A DNA stretch of 64,000 bases from Toxonevra muliebris. Taxonomy: Eukaryota; Arthropoda; Insecta; Diptera; Pallopteridae. Positions 47,938 through 57,681 of the stretch are shown piece after piece (position 1 is the stretch's first letter; every line of letters starts with the position of its first letter). Made by a program: the position numbers and the translations under genes. The stretch covers positions 143,238,998 through 143,302,997 of the forward strand of contig OY829326.1 in NCBI GenBank assembly GCA_963691655.1. The letters are read 5' to 3'. Under the pieces are notes generated by a model. That model saw only the letters and a program-made list of their open reading frames with translations, had not been told where the DNA came from and searched no databases.

Positions 47938-48173
47938 GGCCCTATTGGAAAAATAAAAACATAACTACCTCGTAAGCTACTTGCCTGTACTTAGTCCGGT
48001 GCTTGCTCTCTGCCGCTGCTCTGCTGTGATGATGCTGGCTCTTTATTTATGCGCTGCTAGTTGCTCGGCACAACCGTCTTCTACCGCTGCTTGATGATAA
48101 CTAGCTTGCCGCTGGTTGTTCTGTGACAACCGTCTTCCACTACTGCTTGCTGGACACTCCTAAACTAAACTAA

Positions 48174-48206
48174 AACTGACTCGGTATTGTGAGTGTGCCT
48201 TTTATA
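48174..48206 (-). promoter_or_regulatory. TATA box plus initiator
   Basis: The - strand TATAAAAGG (48206-48198) lies 29 bases before TCAGTT (48179-48174), a match to the fly initiator consensus with the start A at 48177. Transcription would run left into the tandem arrays. It is read as the promoter of the LTR-like insertion. Confidence 0.6.
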
Positions 48207-48809
48207 GTTGTCATGCTTCCTCTTCCTTGTTTTGTTTTTGATTTCCAGTCGTTACTGGAATTGCTGTGTTGGCACGCTCTCATTGGCTAGTTTGATCGTA
48301 TGACAATATTTGAATTTCTATCGCAGCAGGCTGTCTACATCATACGATCGTCCCGTTATTTGTGTGTGCGCTGCTGGCAGCATGAATTGTAGTTGTTGTT
48401 GTTTTCTTTTGTCTACGTGACTTCTTTGTTTGTTTTTTTCCTTTTCTTTTATGCTGGTGCACATTGGCTGTGTCGATGTACAGAGGCGGTGTTGCTGTAC
48501 AGTGGTGGTGTTGATGTACAGTGGCGGTATTGATGCTACTGCATAGGCCACAGCCGTATGTTGTGCGACCATAATGTGACTTAGAGTCACTTTATAGAAT
48601 TAACTCGGCTATTCTTATTTCATTCAATTTTTTTTCTAAAATTTTTTAAAATCTGATAAATAAACAACTAGAATAATATAAATTGGAAAAATATAAATAT
48701 AATCTGTATTTACTTTGAACGCAAGTAGTAGAGCAAACACTTTTTATTGCAGATTTTACAGAATTACTTTGAAGCTCTTCCTTTCTGCCTCTCCGCCCTT
48801 TCCGGCCTT

Positions 48810-49168
48810 TCAGCCCTTCTTCTTAGCATTTTTCACTTTTTGAAGTGTTTCATGTGAAATTTTAGCAATTTCGTTGCGTATCTTGGCCTTAAGTTGTTCA
48901 AGAGACTCTGGTATATTGACATAAACTTGACTTATGAAGTATCCCCACAAGAAAAAGTCTGGAACTGTGATTTCGGTGTTAGCACTTTTTTCAAACAATA
49001 TTTTGGTCTGTGCGAACGTTGCGTTAACGTAACAGACGACTGATTTTGAAAATAAAATTGGAAAATTTGTACTGGACTAGAGTTTATTACATGAGCTGTG
49101 AGATGACGATTTGATAGCTGCTGTCATTGTTCCCGTTTAACATCGGGTACCACAAAAAAATCACCCTG
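48810..49168 (-). mobile_element. mariner/Tc1-type fragment
   Basis: An outer end CAGGGTGATTTTTTTGTGGT on the - strand (from 49168) is bordered by TA (49169-49170). About 170 bases inside, a frame (48998-48813) encodes VPDFFLWGYFISQVYVN, LEQLKAKIRNEI and HETLQKV, the last part of a mariner-type DD(E/D) transposase (PDFFLWG carries the final catalytic acid). The rest of the enzyme and the other inverted repeat are missing. Confidence 0.78.
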
Positions 49169-49453
49169 TATATTAGCTTTTTTTTGCCACATAACGTATT
49201 AACGATGCTGTTTTATTACTGCAAAAATTCTGCCTTCTACTTCTCTATTCTTGTTAGGAAGAAAATTATTTGAAATGCACGTTTTATTTTTTGCATCGTA
49301 CCAGTTCTAAACTTGTAAAGTACTTTTCGGAAGTTATATTTCTCTTTGGCCGTGATATGGCTAACAGAGCTGTTCCACTCCATGCTGTGCTAAGATTTAA
49401 CTCTTAGCGCTGCCTTCCTTAGATACATACAGTATATCACAGTAAAATATCCG

Positions 49454-49678
49454 CTATCGCAAGTCCACCAAATGTTCATTTGTCAAGTGCCAAAGATTTT
49501 CAATCGAAGTAAATTTAAGATGCGATCTAAGTACCGATATCATGGTCCTATCATCAAATGCCAAATAACGCGATAAATCGGTAAATCTATGTCTTGACAT
49601 ACAAGCAAGGAACATCAAATTGTCATACAAAGTATCACAAAACTCTCCATAATCGACAATGCCATCTGGATCTATCAA
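49454..49678 (-). pseudogene. piggyBac transposase fragment 2
   Basis: Frame with ACMSRHRFTDLSRYLAFDDR followed by HLKFTSIENLWHLTNEHL. MSR.RF..L.RYL.FDDR...(DK)F..I..LW is the conserved N-terminal block of the piggyBac DDE domain. It has the same orientation as the element's other coding traces and differs clearly from fragment 1 at 37221-37490 (CMSRHRFTDL against MSRDRFKEIV), so the two elements are separate families. Confidence 0.82.
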
Positions 49679-50629
49679 CTAATTCAAACACATTGTTTCC
49701 TACTATTATTCCGTGTTTAATTTGTGATACAATACCTATTTCAATATACAGTGACTCACAGTCACTACGTGGGATTTTACGCAGTTTTTTTTTTTATTTA
49801 ATGATTTTTGACTAATAAAGAAAAACAAAACAAAAAATCCATTTTTATGAAGATAACCGGTAAATGAACGAATACATTTGGTCCTCCCCGTGAAAAAATA
49901 AGAAATCTGAAAACTATAACGAATTTAATTTCAATAGTGACTCAAAGTCACTGCGTGGGATGAATAGGGTTAATATCAATAATTTTCAGCCAGAACGATT
50001 CGTTTACAGCCATCGGATTTGAACTACTGCTATATTTCAAACCTAAATGAACAACTTGCAGGAACTGGTTTATTTGTGCGTATTGGGGCAGATACAGGAT
50101 TCAACGAAAAATATTGATAATGTCAGCCAAAGTTTGCATGAAAAACTCAACCCATGGAATATCTTTGAGTCCTGACCAATTTCGCATATTAAGTTCTATA
50201 GCAAATAGGGAGGCATCGATAAAAATTTGGAGAAAAAATAAATTTTGCCGATAAACTGCATTGAAAATTTGTAAGCAAGCAACTCTTTTGAATTACCCTT
50301 CTAAAAATACTACTGTTTGATGAGATAGTTGGACTTAAAGCCCATTTAAAACGTTTAACCACAATGTAAAAACTTGCTAGACAGCTCAAACCAAACCATA
50401 AATACAATACAATACCCAGAATTACAGGATAAATAGCAAATATATCCGCTAAATAGGAATTCGAAAAGAACCTCCCACATTTATTTATTCGGTATACTTA
50501 TTTTTGTTGAGATTCTCATAACAACTAATCACCAGACCGTTAGTTACGGATTGTCTAGTTGTACTTATGGGTTGCAATTTTAATTATCAAGTCTATACGA
50601 CTTGGTGTTGAAATAATAATAAGTATCAT

Positions 50630-50712
50630 CACTTAAAGATCACTGATGAGGAATCGTGGCGGATTCTGAAACGGCCGTTAGATTTACCTGCAATACATAT
50701 ATAGTCTGTTGT
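50630..50712 (+). repeat. Dispersed repeat D, copy 4
   Basis: AGATCACTGATGAGGAAT, GTGGCGGATTCTGAAACGGC and TTGTGAG-type end match copy 2 at 20690-20810 in the same orientation. It lies within the hAT-type element. Confidence 0.68.
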
Positions 50713-50781
50713 GAGTTTGTCACTTTGACAAACGTTCATTAAGTAAAAAATTATTTTGTGTTTTTAGTTTGGATTACCCAA

Positions 50782-51366
50782 ATTAACGAACACAAGGCAG
50801 AAGTGAAACTTCTTGTGAACTAAACGAAAAACAAGCAAATAAAATTTTCAATCGCTAAATTTTTTACTTCATTGGCTTATGTTTTTTAATTTCATTTGCT
50901 TGTGTTTCGTTTAGTTCACAAGAAGTTTCCCTTCTGCCTTGCGTTCGTTAATACACAAGATCACTTTTTTTTTTGGATTAATGCTGGAACAAAAATTGCA
51001 ACTCTGTACCGGTATCTTCGATGACAATTGTAGCGAACTCTTTTTGTGTGCGACATCTTCATGTAATTCCTTGCACATTTGCGCCATATGTATGTGAAAT
51101 ATATAACTGTCATAAACTTTAAGATGGCAACGCTACACATTGTTCTGCCATAGGCGTGTGTGTGTGTGTGTAATTAATATGTTATATTGAATTAAAACTA
51201 TTTATGAATCGTTTATTATATAGTTTGCTCGTGAATTTAGTTACGGAATATTGATATTTAGCCCCTCATGCACATTGCTCGACAAAATTATGTCGCATTG
51301 CAAACTTACGCGCGACGTCACATCCGGTTGGTTTTACTCTAGGACAAGAGAAAAGAAGTTTCACTT
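50782..51366. mobile_element. Foldback-type element, copy 2
   Basis: Homologous to 22298-22904 over its entire length, with the same long palindrome (50782-50952), the same AACTCTGTACCGGTA and GTGTGTGTGTGT body, the GACGTCACATCCGGTTGG block and the AAGAAGTTTCACTT end. Small indels distinguish the copies (for example TTCTGTTCTTTCTGCC in copy 1 is shortened to GTTCTGCC here). It sits inside the hAT-type element, near its right end. Confidence 0.82.
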
Positions 51367-51783
51367 AAAAAAAAAAACTAACTAATCGGATAAATAAAAA
51401 TAAAGTTATATTTCACAGATTTCTTATAAAATTTTTTTTTTTATATTAAGCTGTCAAAAACTGGACATTTGCTTAGAAAACATTCTTTGGTGCGTGTTAT
51501 ATTTTAAATTTTGTAATCGAGTGAAATACCACTAAAAAATTTTGTTTACACACAAAAAAAAAAAATATTAAAAGGAGAAGAAAAAATCTTGTTACAGTCA
51601 GTAGGGAATTACCATATAGCTGAATAAATATGATGCTTGTCAATGCTACAAAAGGAAAAATATTTATACTTAATTAAAGAGAAACGAAACTGTCCCGCCG
51701 AAATCGGGGCGGTTGGCAACCGTGTGCATTAGAGACAAAGATCTTTGGAAGGGAATGGGGATTGATCTGTTTTAGGTTTGCTA

Positions 51784-51950
51784 TGAATTTCACTTTCAGT
51801 GGTGTCTCTCTGTCTGTCTGTCTGTTCAGGTGGAATTTTGAAATCGAATTTAAACTTACTCCCCGAAGATCTAAAGACTTTAAACATAGTTCAGAACTGG
51901 ATGACAATAGAATATAAAATATCTAAAAATATATATATAAAATATTAGCG
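51784..51950 (+). repeat. Dispersed repeat F, copy 1
   Basis: Shares TTTCA(G/A)TGGTGTCT, CTGTCTGTC, CTAAAGACTT/CTAGAGACTT, ATAGTTCAGAACTGGA and AAATATCTAAAA(T)ATATAT with 53336-53515 in the same orientation. It contains no coding region. Confidence 0.7.
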
Positions 51951-51975
51951 GGTATTTATTTACACACACAATGGT

Positions 51976-52135
51976 TATAGCACAGCATACTTTCAGGCTG
52001 TTGTATAAATAGGAATTTCAATTTAACTAACAGATGGTATAGCTATTATAAATGTTATACAATAATTATAGCACAGTATACTTTCAAGTTGGTGTATAAA
52101 TATGAACTGCGGTTTTAACCAACAGATGGCATAGC
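51976..52135 (+). repeat. Two-copy tandem repeat, period about 96
   Basis: ATAGCACAG(C/T)ATACTTTCA, GTATAAATA and CTAACAGATGG(T)ATAGC/CCAACAGATGGCATAGC occur twice in order, at about 51976-52040 and 52070-52135. Confidence 0.7.
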
Positions 52136-52410
52136 AAATGTATATTTTGTTTTGCAGTTTCGATCAGCTTTTTGCACATATTTTTTTTCTTTGTTTTTTT
52201 AACTTGTTGTTTTGTGTTGTGTTGAAAAATTTGGATAGTTTTTTTCATTGTCTAATAGCTGGATTTCTGTATTCACTATAGCTAAAACATAAAAAAAAAA
52301 ATTATCGAAACTTTTAGCAATTTCTCTAAAATGTAATTCAAATTTTCACATCGCTAAAAATCACTCAGCCAAATTTATTTTTCTTTATCCGCCTGCATTA
52401 GTTTTTAATG

Positions 52411-52790
52411 CTTTTTATTGGATCGGACTTTTGTGGTCGTTGATTTGGCAAAAAAATTAAAAAAAAAACTTACATTTTCTTTTTGTCCTACGTTTTTGGT
52501 CTCTCTAAGACCATTCTCAAGTTTTACTTACAGAAATGTCAAAAATTGTGTCTATAATTTTGATAATAAACATAAAATTTATTTCCGTACTGCGGATTTA
52601 CTGCGTAAATGCGCTGAAGTATTACAAATAGTTTGCGAAAAAACCGAAAAACTTTGCATAAATCTAGGGAAGAGCCAACATGTTTATTTTTATATTGTTT
52701 AGTCAGTTAGAAGTTCATCCATAAGTATCGTAAAAACGTGTGCCAAATATAAACTTGACCGGCCAAATATATTTCAAGTGATCGTATGCA
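52411..52790 (+). repeat. Dispersed repeat G, copy 1 (empty site)
   Basis: Matches 63148-64000 apart from the TTAA element inserted there: GATCGGACTTTTGTGGTCG, GATTTGGCAAAA, ACAGAAATGTCAAAAATTGT, CTAGGGAAGAGCCAACATG and AGTTAGAAGTTCATCC. The site where copy 2 has the insertion reads GGTCTCTCTAAGACCATT here, without duplication. No long open frame. Confidence 0.82.
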
Positions 52791-53335
52791 CCGATTTCCA
52801 ACTCATTGAAAAAAAAATGTTTCGAGATAATCGCGTTTAAAGTTTCGGAAAGAGAGCGTAGAGAGCAGAGGAAAGACACGTTCACAGGCTTTCATGACTT
52901 CATTTTTGAAAATTGACCATGAAATCATTAACGGCATCGTAAAAATTGCATTTTTCAAGCCCCTACATCAAATTAAATACTTAAGCCTGGAACAGAATGT
53001 GAAGCGTGAAGTATGCAGCTGAATCAAAGAATGCAACAGAGCGAACGTCGATGTGCGAAAAACTAAAATGTGAGCATAATATGGATCTCTGAAGCTCATG
53101 TTTCTTGTAATTACACACACCTAATCATATTTTTCTTTATATTTTTGCAATCAGAGTGCTTTAAATTGCAAACAGATTAATTTTTTTTACAAGTTGTATT
53201 TTGACAATTAGCGGTTATGGTTCAGTGTGAAGTACTGCAGCTTCACATTATGTTCTCCACTTAACTCCTTCACAAATTTCTGACGAAAAAACTTCAAAAA
53301 ATGTCATCCCATTCTCCTTTTTTTACCACGTTTAT

Positions 53336-53515
53336 ATCAACTCGCTTTCAATGGTGTCTGTCTGTCAGTCTGTTCGGTACAAATTTTGCAATCGATTTTA
53401 AACTAACTTCCCGATGAGCTAGAGACTTGAAACTTTAAATATAGTTCAGAACTGGAAAACAATGCAATATGAAATATCTAAAATATATATAAATATAATA
53501 ATATTTAAAATATTA
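53336..53515 (+). repeat. Dispersed repeat F, copy 2
   Basis: Second copy of the repeat at 51784-51950, with TTTCAATGGTGTCTGTCTGT, CAATCGATTTTAAACT and TATAGTTCAGAACTGGAAAA. The pair brackets tandem repeat and repeat G, about 1.5 kb apart. Confidence 0.7.
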
Positions 53516-53808
53516 GCATCGGAAGTTTTCAATTTTTTTCATTGATCAAAGCATTGCATTCATCGTTGTAAAATTCATTGCTTTAGCGGGAGTAGAATAT
53601 ATGGATATGTGTATACATCAGCGGTGCCATATTGAAAGATTTATCTGTAAATTACAGTTTTTTAGGTCGGCATGCAGTCTTACAGATTTCCCTTAAATAT
53701 TACAGTTTATTGCCCAATTTTACAGTTTTTGCAATAATATGCAGAATAGACTTAAATATTTTTTAGTTATCATAAAAATGTAATTGTATTTCAAGGTAGC
53801 ACTTGCAG

Positions 53809-53903
53809 GTAGCGAATGTGGAAAGAACATTTCCCCAAATTAAAACTAACAAAACTAAAATTCGAAAATTAGCTGAAAAGAACAAGACTTATTTAAAAAA
53901 ATT
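53809..53903 (+). pseudogene. hAT transposase C-terminal (dimerisation) fragment
   Basis: The frame reads VANVERTFPQIKTNKTKIRK then LAEKNKTYLKKL and stops. (S)A.VER.FS..K....K.R..L is the signature of the hAT C-terminal dimerisation region, near the end of the enzyme. It lies only 190 bases from the left end, reading away from it, so most of the coding region was deleted upstream. Confidence 0.75.
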
Positions 53904-54365
53904 ATAAAATTGAACAAATTTTGTGGCATCAAGATAAATGTACAAGAAATTTGATGAAAACATTTTTAGAGCTTTTAAAATGATTGTATTGATTACTGGT
54001 GAACTGTGACTACTCAAAAAATCGGACCCAGGAATGTTCATTTAATTTTTTAACTAGTCATAACAAGAATGTTATTTCGTATTTCTTATTAATAATAATA
54101 ATAATAACATATATTTGTTTTATACATTTTTAAATGAATTTTTTTTTTTATTGACTTATTTTACTTAATTTTAAAGGAATCAGTTTTTATTTTTATTAAC
54201 ATTATTACATATTTATTTAAATAAATTAATTTTAACTATTTCAGAGCATTTTTGCGAGTAGAATCTGACACCAGTTAAATGCTATTTTCTTCAAACAAAA
54301 ATAGTCTGATGGCTGATTGTTGTTGTCGTTTTTTGGGTGTAAGTGTTATAAGAACTGGTTTCATA

Positions 54366-54715
54366 TCTCTTTCAAGAAAGTCGCCGACTGCACTTCCAAC
54401 TCTTATTGTAAATTCATCCCTATTTCTTCTTTCAAAATTTATTTGAATAAATTGGATTTTTATTGTACAAAATAATTGAGCTCCTTTTTTCTCTTTATTT
54501 AGATAGTCAAAAAAGAAACCATTTAAAAAAAATTTTCAAATTAACAACGGGCATGCAACTCGGCATAACCCGAAAGTAGCATGCCCCTTTTTAATGTTTT
54601 TAGAAATGTAGGAATAATTAAGCACAAATTAGTTGAGTTTACAAGTTAATTAAAAAGAATGTGATTTGGTAATGATCTGGAGGAAGTGCCAGTCGGCGAC
54701 TTCCTTGTTGAGAGT
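54366..54715. repeat. Inverted-repeat element nested in hAT element
   Basis: TTCAAGAAAGTCGCCGACTG (about 54370) and, inverted, CAGTCGGCGACTTCC (about 54691) are arms of about 26 bases separated by 290 bases, both followed inward by CACTTCC. It may be a small MITE; no target duplication was fixed. Confidence 0.65.
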
Positions 54716-55357
54716 AGAAAAATTATCTGATTCTATTTTATATTACAAAATGGATATACAAATTAAGTAACGTTAAGCGCCCAATGTTGCTACATATAGC
54801 TAAAATCTACAATATTCACATCAATAATACAAAAAATACCTAGCCAGCATTGGGCGAACAATGTTGATGACAAAGTTCGGAAATTTAAAAGATACAAATT
54901 TAATAAATACAATAAAATGAAATTTGACCAAATCAATAAATACAAGAAATGTTGCTGTGTCGAACTCAATATGGTTCATGTCCTCAACAATTAATACAAC
55001 ATTTGCATGTTCGTTTGTTTTTTATTTCCAAAATCATGCCTAATGAGAGAATTTTTTTTTCCAAATTTTGCACCATTATTGTATTAGGTTTCCCAGAAGT
55101 TGTAAGACTTAAAATTTCTGCCCTGTTCAAGAAAGCATAGCATCTCCCAAACATGCGAAACTATTATATTATTGGACCTATTAAATTTTGAATATGTGGT
55201 GGAATGATGGGCAAGTGACTGAGAAACTTTTCAAATTACAAATTTTAGTTTTGTTTTTCTCATTTTTATAGGTTACAGTTTTTTTTTTCAAAATATAGTT
55301 TTTGTTTTTACTTTTTACAGTTTTTGCCCAAAAAAATATGGCAACACTGGTATACAT

Positions 55358-56216
55358 ACACAAATTCAAAGACAAATGAGAGAGAGAAGATATAAGCAGA
55401 GAACAAAAACAAACAATAACGAACTTTTTCTTTTCGTTTTTGCTGGAATCGAAACAAAAAATCGTAGAAACAGCAGCGAGGTGCAATACCGATAGTGTGA
55501 CAGCGATGGTTGTCAACACATTCAGCGGACAAAAATGTATGAATGGATGAGTTTGACGTGTTTGATAAAACAAATATTTAACATTTCTTTTGGCAAATAA
55601 CATTCAGCATTTACTTATATATTCTTTTTATACAAATATGTAAACGCTTGGTTGCGGTTTTGCATATTTCATATAAGTACTTTTGAATCTTTTTCTACTA
55701 ATTTCATGAAAACGTTTTAAATCATGCAAATATTTTCAGACCTACTAAAATTCATAATTACATATTTTCAAGACAATCTGTATGGTGTTATAAATATGTT
55801 TGGGGCAAGGAGAAATTATTTTATACTTTTTAGTCCGTTTTAAAAACGTGGTATATTAAAAAAAAAATTTTATTTAAATTTTTTGAATTCAGAACGGTTA
55901 CTTTTTTTTCATAAAAAATTTCTCTTATATCCGAAGCTCGTTTAGAATAGGAAGAAAAGAGAAAAAATATCCGGTGAGTTGTTAATCAGAATAGGAAGAC
56001 ATAGAAAATTAAAAAATCTACCATTATTGGAACTTTGAAACAAAAATGCTCCAAAAATTTTCAAGTTTTTACTTAATTGATTTTCGGGACTATACCGCTT
56101 TGACTCTCCATATTTAGTTATATAATAACGTTTCGGTTAATTATATTCGTTACGTTATACTTGCTGTTGATTACTTAAGTGTAATTTGATTCGTATGTTA
56201 CGCAATTTAAGTACTT
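55358..56216. other. Gene-free AT-rich stretch
   Basis: The 140-codon - strand frame at 55181-55603 overlaps the hAT right end and shows no domain, so it is not called. Nothing else is recognised. Confidence 0.5.
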
Positions 56217-56220
56217 TTAA

Positions 56221-56461
56221 CCCTTCAGTTTACGGCAATACTCTCCCAACCAATTTTATACTACACGTAATGACGTGTCAGGTCGATCTAATGTATTCTT
56301 TTAAAATAGAAGAATATTTTGAGTTTTTCCTTTTTGAAATCACGGAAGAAAATTAATTTATTTAAACCAGGCATTCTCAAATGGATATATTCCACCATTT
56401 TTTTACAATACTTTCTCAAAATAATAAAAATTCTATCCTGACCTTTCCGTTTAAAGAAGGG
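56221..56461. mobile_element. TTAA-flanked miniature element upstream of FREP gene
   Basis: TTAA (56217-56220, 56462-56465) borders CCCTTCAGTTTACGG and, on the other strand, CCCTTCTTTAAACGG, imperfect inverted repeats. It is 241 bases and non-coding. Its right border lies 16 bases upstream of the TATA box of the fibrinogen-related gene, so it forms part of that promoter region. Confidence 0.68.
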
Positions 56462-56477
56462 TTAATTAGAGAATTGG

Positions 56478-56487
56478 TATATAAATA
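56478..56487 (+). promoter_or_regulatory. TATA box of FREP gene
   Basis: TATATAAATA lies 64 bases before the ATG at 56542, which would place the start of transcription near 56508. A GATAA motif (about 56490-56494) follows directly; GATA sites are common in fat-body and gut genes of flies, but one site proves nothing. Confidence 0.6.
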
Positions 56488-56541
56488 CGAGATAATTTCA
56501 AATAAGGTTTAAAGGCTTCTAAACTTAGCATTTGAGTTATA

Positions 56542-57558
56542 ATGGAGTATACAAAATTTCTTTTGGCTATACAAATATGCTGCTATCTTATCAGCGCAAT
56601 TAACACAGAAGAAACAGAGGTAAATTTTCAACATCACCTTTTTTTTAGTTTTTACAGTAACAAAAATTTTCTACATAGACTTCAGAACCAAATCAACCTG
56701 GGTATGTATAATATTCTTAATAATTTTACCGAAGGATCAAAGTGGAAACAATATAAAAAAACTTTCAGATCAGAAAAATCATTACTAGCAATCAGCGAAA
56801 ATTGTGTAGAAAATTATAGCATTTATTTTCAGTTTCACCAAACTAATCTAAAATAAAAAAATAAAAACACTTTCAGCAAATTACCCTCATCTTGCGCTGA
56901 AATATTAAAGAAACATAACAGTGTCCCAAATGGGATTTATATGATACAAGTACCTAACTACGAACCATTTAACGTATTCTGTGAGCGAAAGACTGGTTAT
57001 CCTTCTTGGACCGTTATAATGCGCCGTCAAGCCAAATACATAGACATGGATTTCTACCACGACTGGAATGATTACAAAGAAGGATTTGGTCAGTTAGAAA
57101 ATAATTTCTTTTTTAGTTTAGATAAGTTATACGCAATGACGAGTGGACAGCCGCAGGAGTTATTAATAATAATAACAGACTACAGGGGGATAACTCGTTC
57201 CACCACTTATAAGCAGTTTGAAATTGGTAATGAGGATGAGCGTTATTACATAAAAGTCTTAGGTTCAGCCCGGGGCAATGCTGGCCTTATCTTAAGACGT
57301 GGTTCAGAGTTCAGCACAAGAGACAATGATAACAGTAAAAGGAATTGTACCTCGATACATTTGGGAGGATGGTGGTACGGTAAAGGCGCCTGTGGTAGTA
57401 AGTAAGTATTACATCCGTGCCCGTTACAATCACCGGTACAAACAAATTTATAATAATAATTATTTTACAGAATTTTAACTGGTAAAGATATAGGAGACAG
57501 AAGACGCTGGAACAAATACATTGAGATGGCAATAAGGCCAACATTGCCAATTTCTTAA
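56542..57558 (+). CDS. Secreted fibrinogen-related protein (FREP/ficolin-like)
   Basis: The FBG domain starts at LPSSCAEIL and continues GIYMIQVPNYEPFNVFCER, WTVIMRR, DWNDYKEGFGQLENNFFFSL, DKLYAM, ELLIIITDYRG and FEIGNEDERYY. Further on come GNAGLILRRGSEFSTRDNDN and GGWWYGKGACGS; about 205 residues, four cysteines (two disulfides). Such secreted lectins bind sugars or microbes in insect immunity. N-terminus: signal peptide MEYTKFLLAIQICCYLISAI. An intron GTAAGT...TTTTACAG (57402-57470) precedes the last exon (stop 57556-57558). A TAA at 56857 lies between the N-terminal and FBG frames; introns 56620-56768 and 56804-56876 would remove it and keep the frame, but the second donor (GTGTAG) is weak. 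The calcium loop is shortened. It is a live gene or a very recent pseudogene. Confidence 0.85.
57402..57470 (+). other. Intron of the FREP gene
   Basis: Donor GTAAGT and acceptor TTATTTTACAG, 69 bases, phase 2. Splicing joins ACGSK to ILTGKDIGDRRRWNKYIEMA, restoring the end of the fibrinogen domain (W...M.IRP). Length is typical of fly introns. Confidence 0.85.
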
Positions 57559-57675
57559 ATGCTTATTTAAAGCTAAGTTGGGGCTAGGGCAGTCATGATT
57601 CATTGCAACTTTGAGAAATTTGTTGAGATAACATTTTTACTGTTAACTTTAAACGAATACGTTAAACAAAGTAAA

Positions 57676-57681
57676 AATAAA
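57676..57681 (+). terminator. Poly(A) signal of FREP gene
   Basis: AATAAA about 120 bases beyond the stop codon, the first on this strand after the gene, at a normal distance. Confidence 0.6.

Larger units (their letters stand above)
47107..48574 (-). mobile_element. LTR-like GC-rich insertion in piggyBac left arm
   Basis: The piggyBac inner repeat should read on from ACGTAGTG to ACT..GAGTCACT, as at 49748-49775 in inverse; instead it stops at about 47106 and resumes at about 48575, so the DNA between is an insertion, with at most a 3-base duplication. On the - strand it has a TATA box plus initiator (48206-48177), long tandem repeats (47348-47937) and a downstream AATAAA (47213-47208), an order like U3-R-U5 of a solo LTR. 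Clear TG...CA ends were not found, so LTR identity is inference. Confidence 0.5.
47064..49969. mobile_element. piggyBac element 2, itself interrupted
   Basis: TTAA (47060-47063, 49970-49973) borders exact 16-base inverted repeats CCCTATTCATCCCACG (47064-47079; inverted at 49954-49969). Inner inverted repeats CGTAAAATCC.ACGTAGTG occur at 47091 and, inverted, at 49757-49775. A motif GTGACT.A.AGTCACT is found at 48576-48591, 49748-49763 and 49937-49952. The transposase fragment is on the - strand (49454-49678). The left arm is split by a foreign block (about 47107-48574), and a mariner scrap sits at 48810-49168. Confidence 0.88.
46653..51724. mobile_element. hAT-type element carrying nested insertions
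   Basis: Ends CACGGTTGCCAAC (46653) and GTTGGCAACCGTG (ending 51724) are perfect inverted repeats of 13 bases, each bordered by the identical 8-base duplication TGCATTAG (46645-46652 and 51725-51732). An 8-base duplication is diagnostic for hAT-type insertion. A second inner match (GGGACAG) follows in both ends. The interior contains a piggyBac element (47064-49969), repeat D (50630-50712) and a foldback element (50782-51366). No hAT transposase was recognised in what remains, so it was probably a short non-autonomous element before the insertions. Confidence 0.85.
53619..55349. mobile_element. hAT element with 8-base target duplication
   Basis: The left end CAGCGGTGCCATATT and the right end, on the other strand, CAGTGTTGCCATATT follow the hAT CAGNGNTGCCA pattern. 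GTATACAT occurs directly outside both ends (53611-53618, 55350-55357). A hAT dimerisation motif is coded at 53809-53903 (+). Two internal inverted-repeat structures are present: 54366-54715, and a GGGCATGC...GCATGCCC hairpin near 54549-54592. TTTACAG motifs cluster near both ends. No complete transposase. Confidence 0.87.

Noticed and set aside
55181..55603. 140-codon protein on the - strand
   Set aside because: It crosses the end of the hAT element and is AT-driven without domain.
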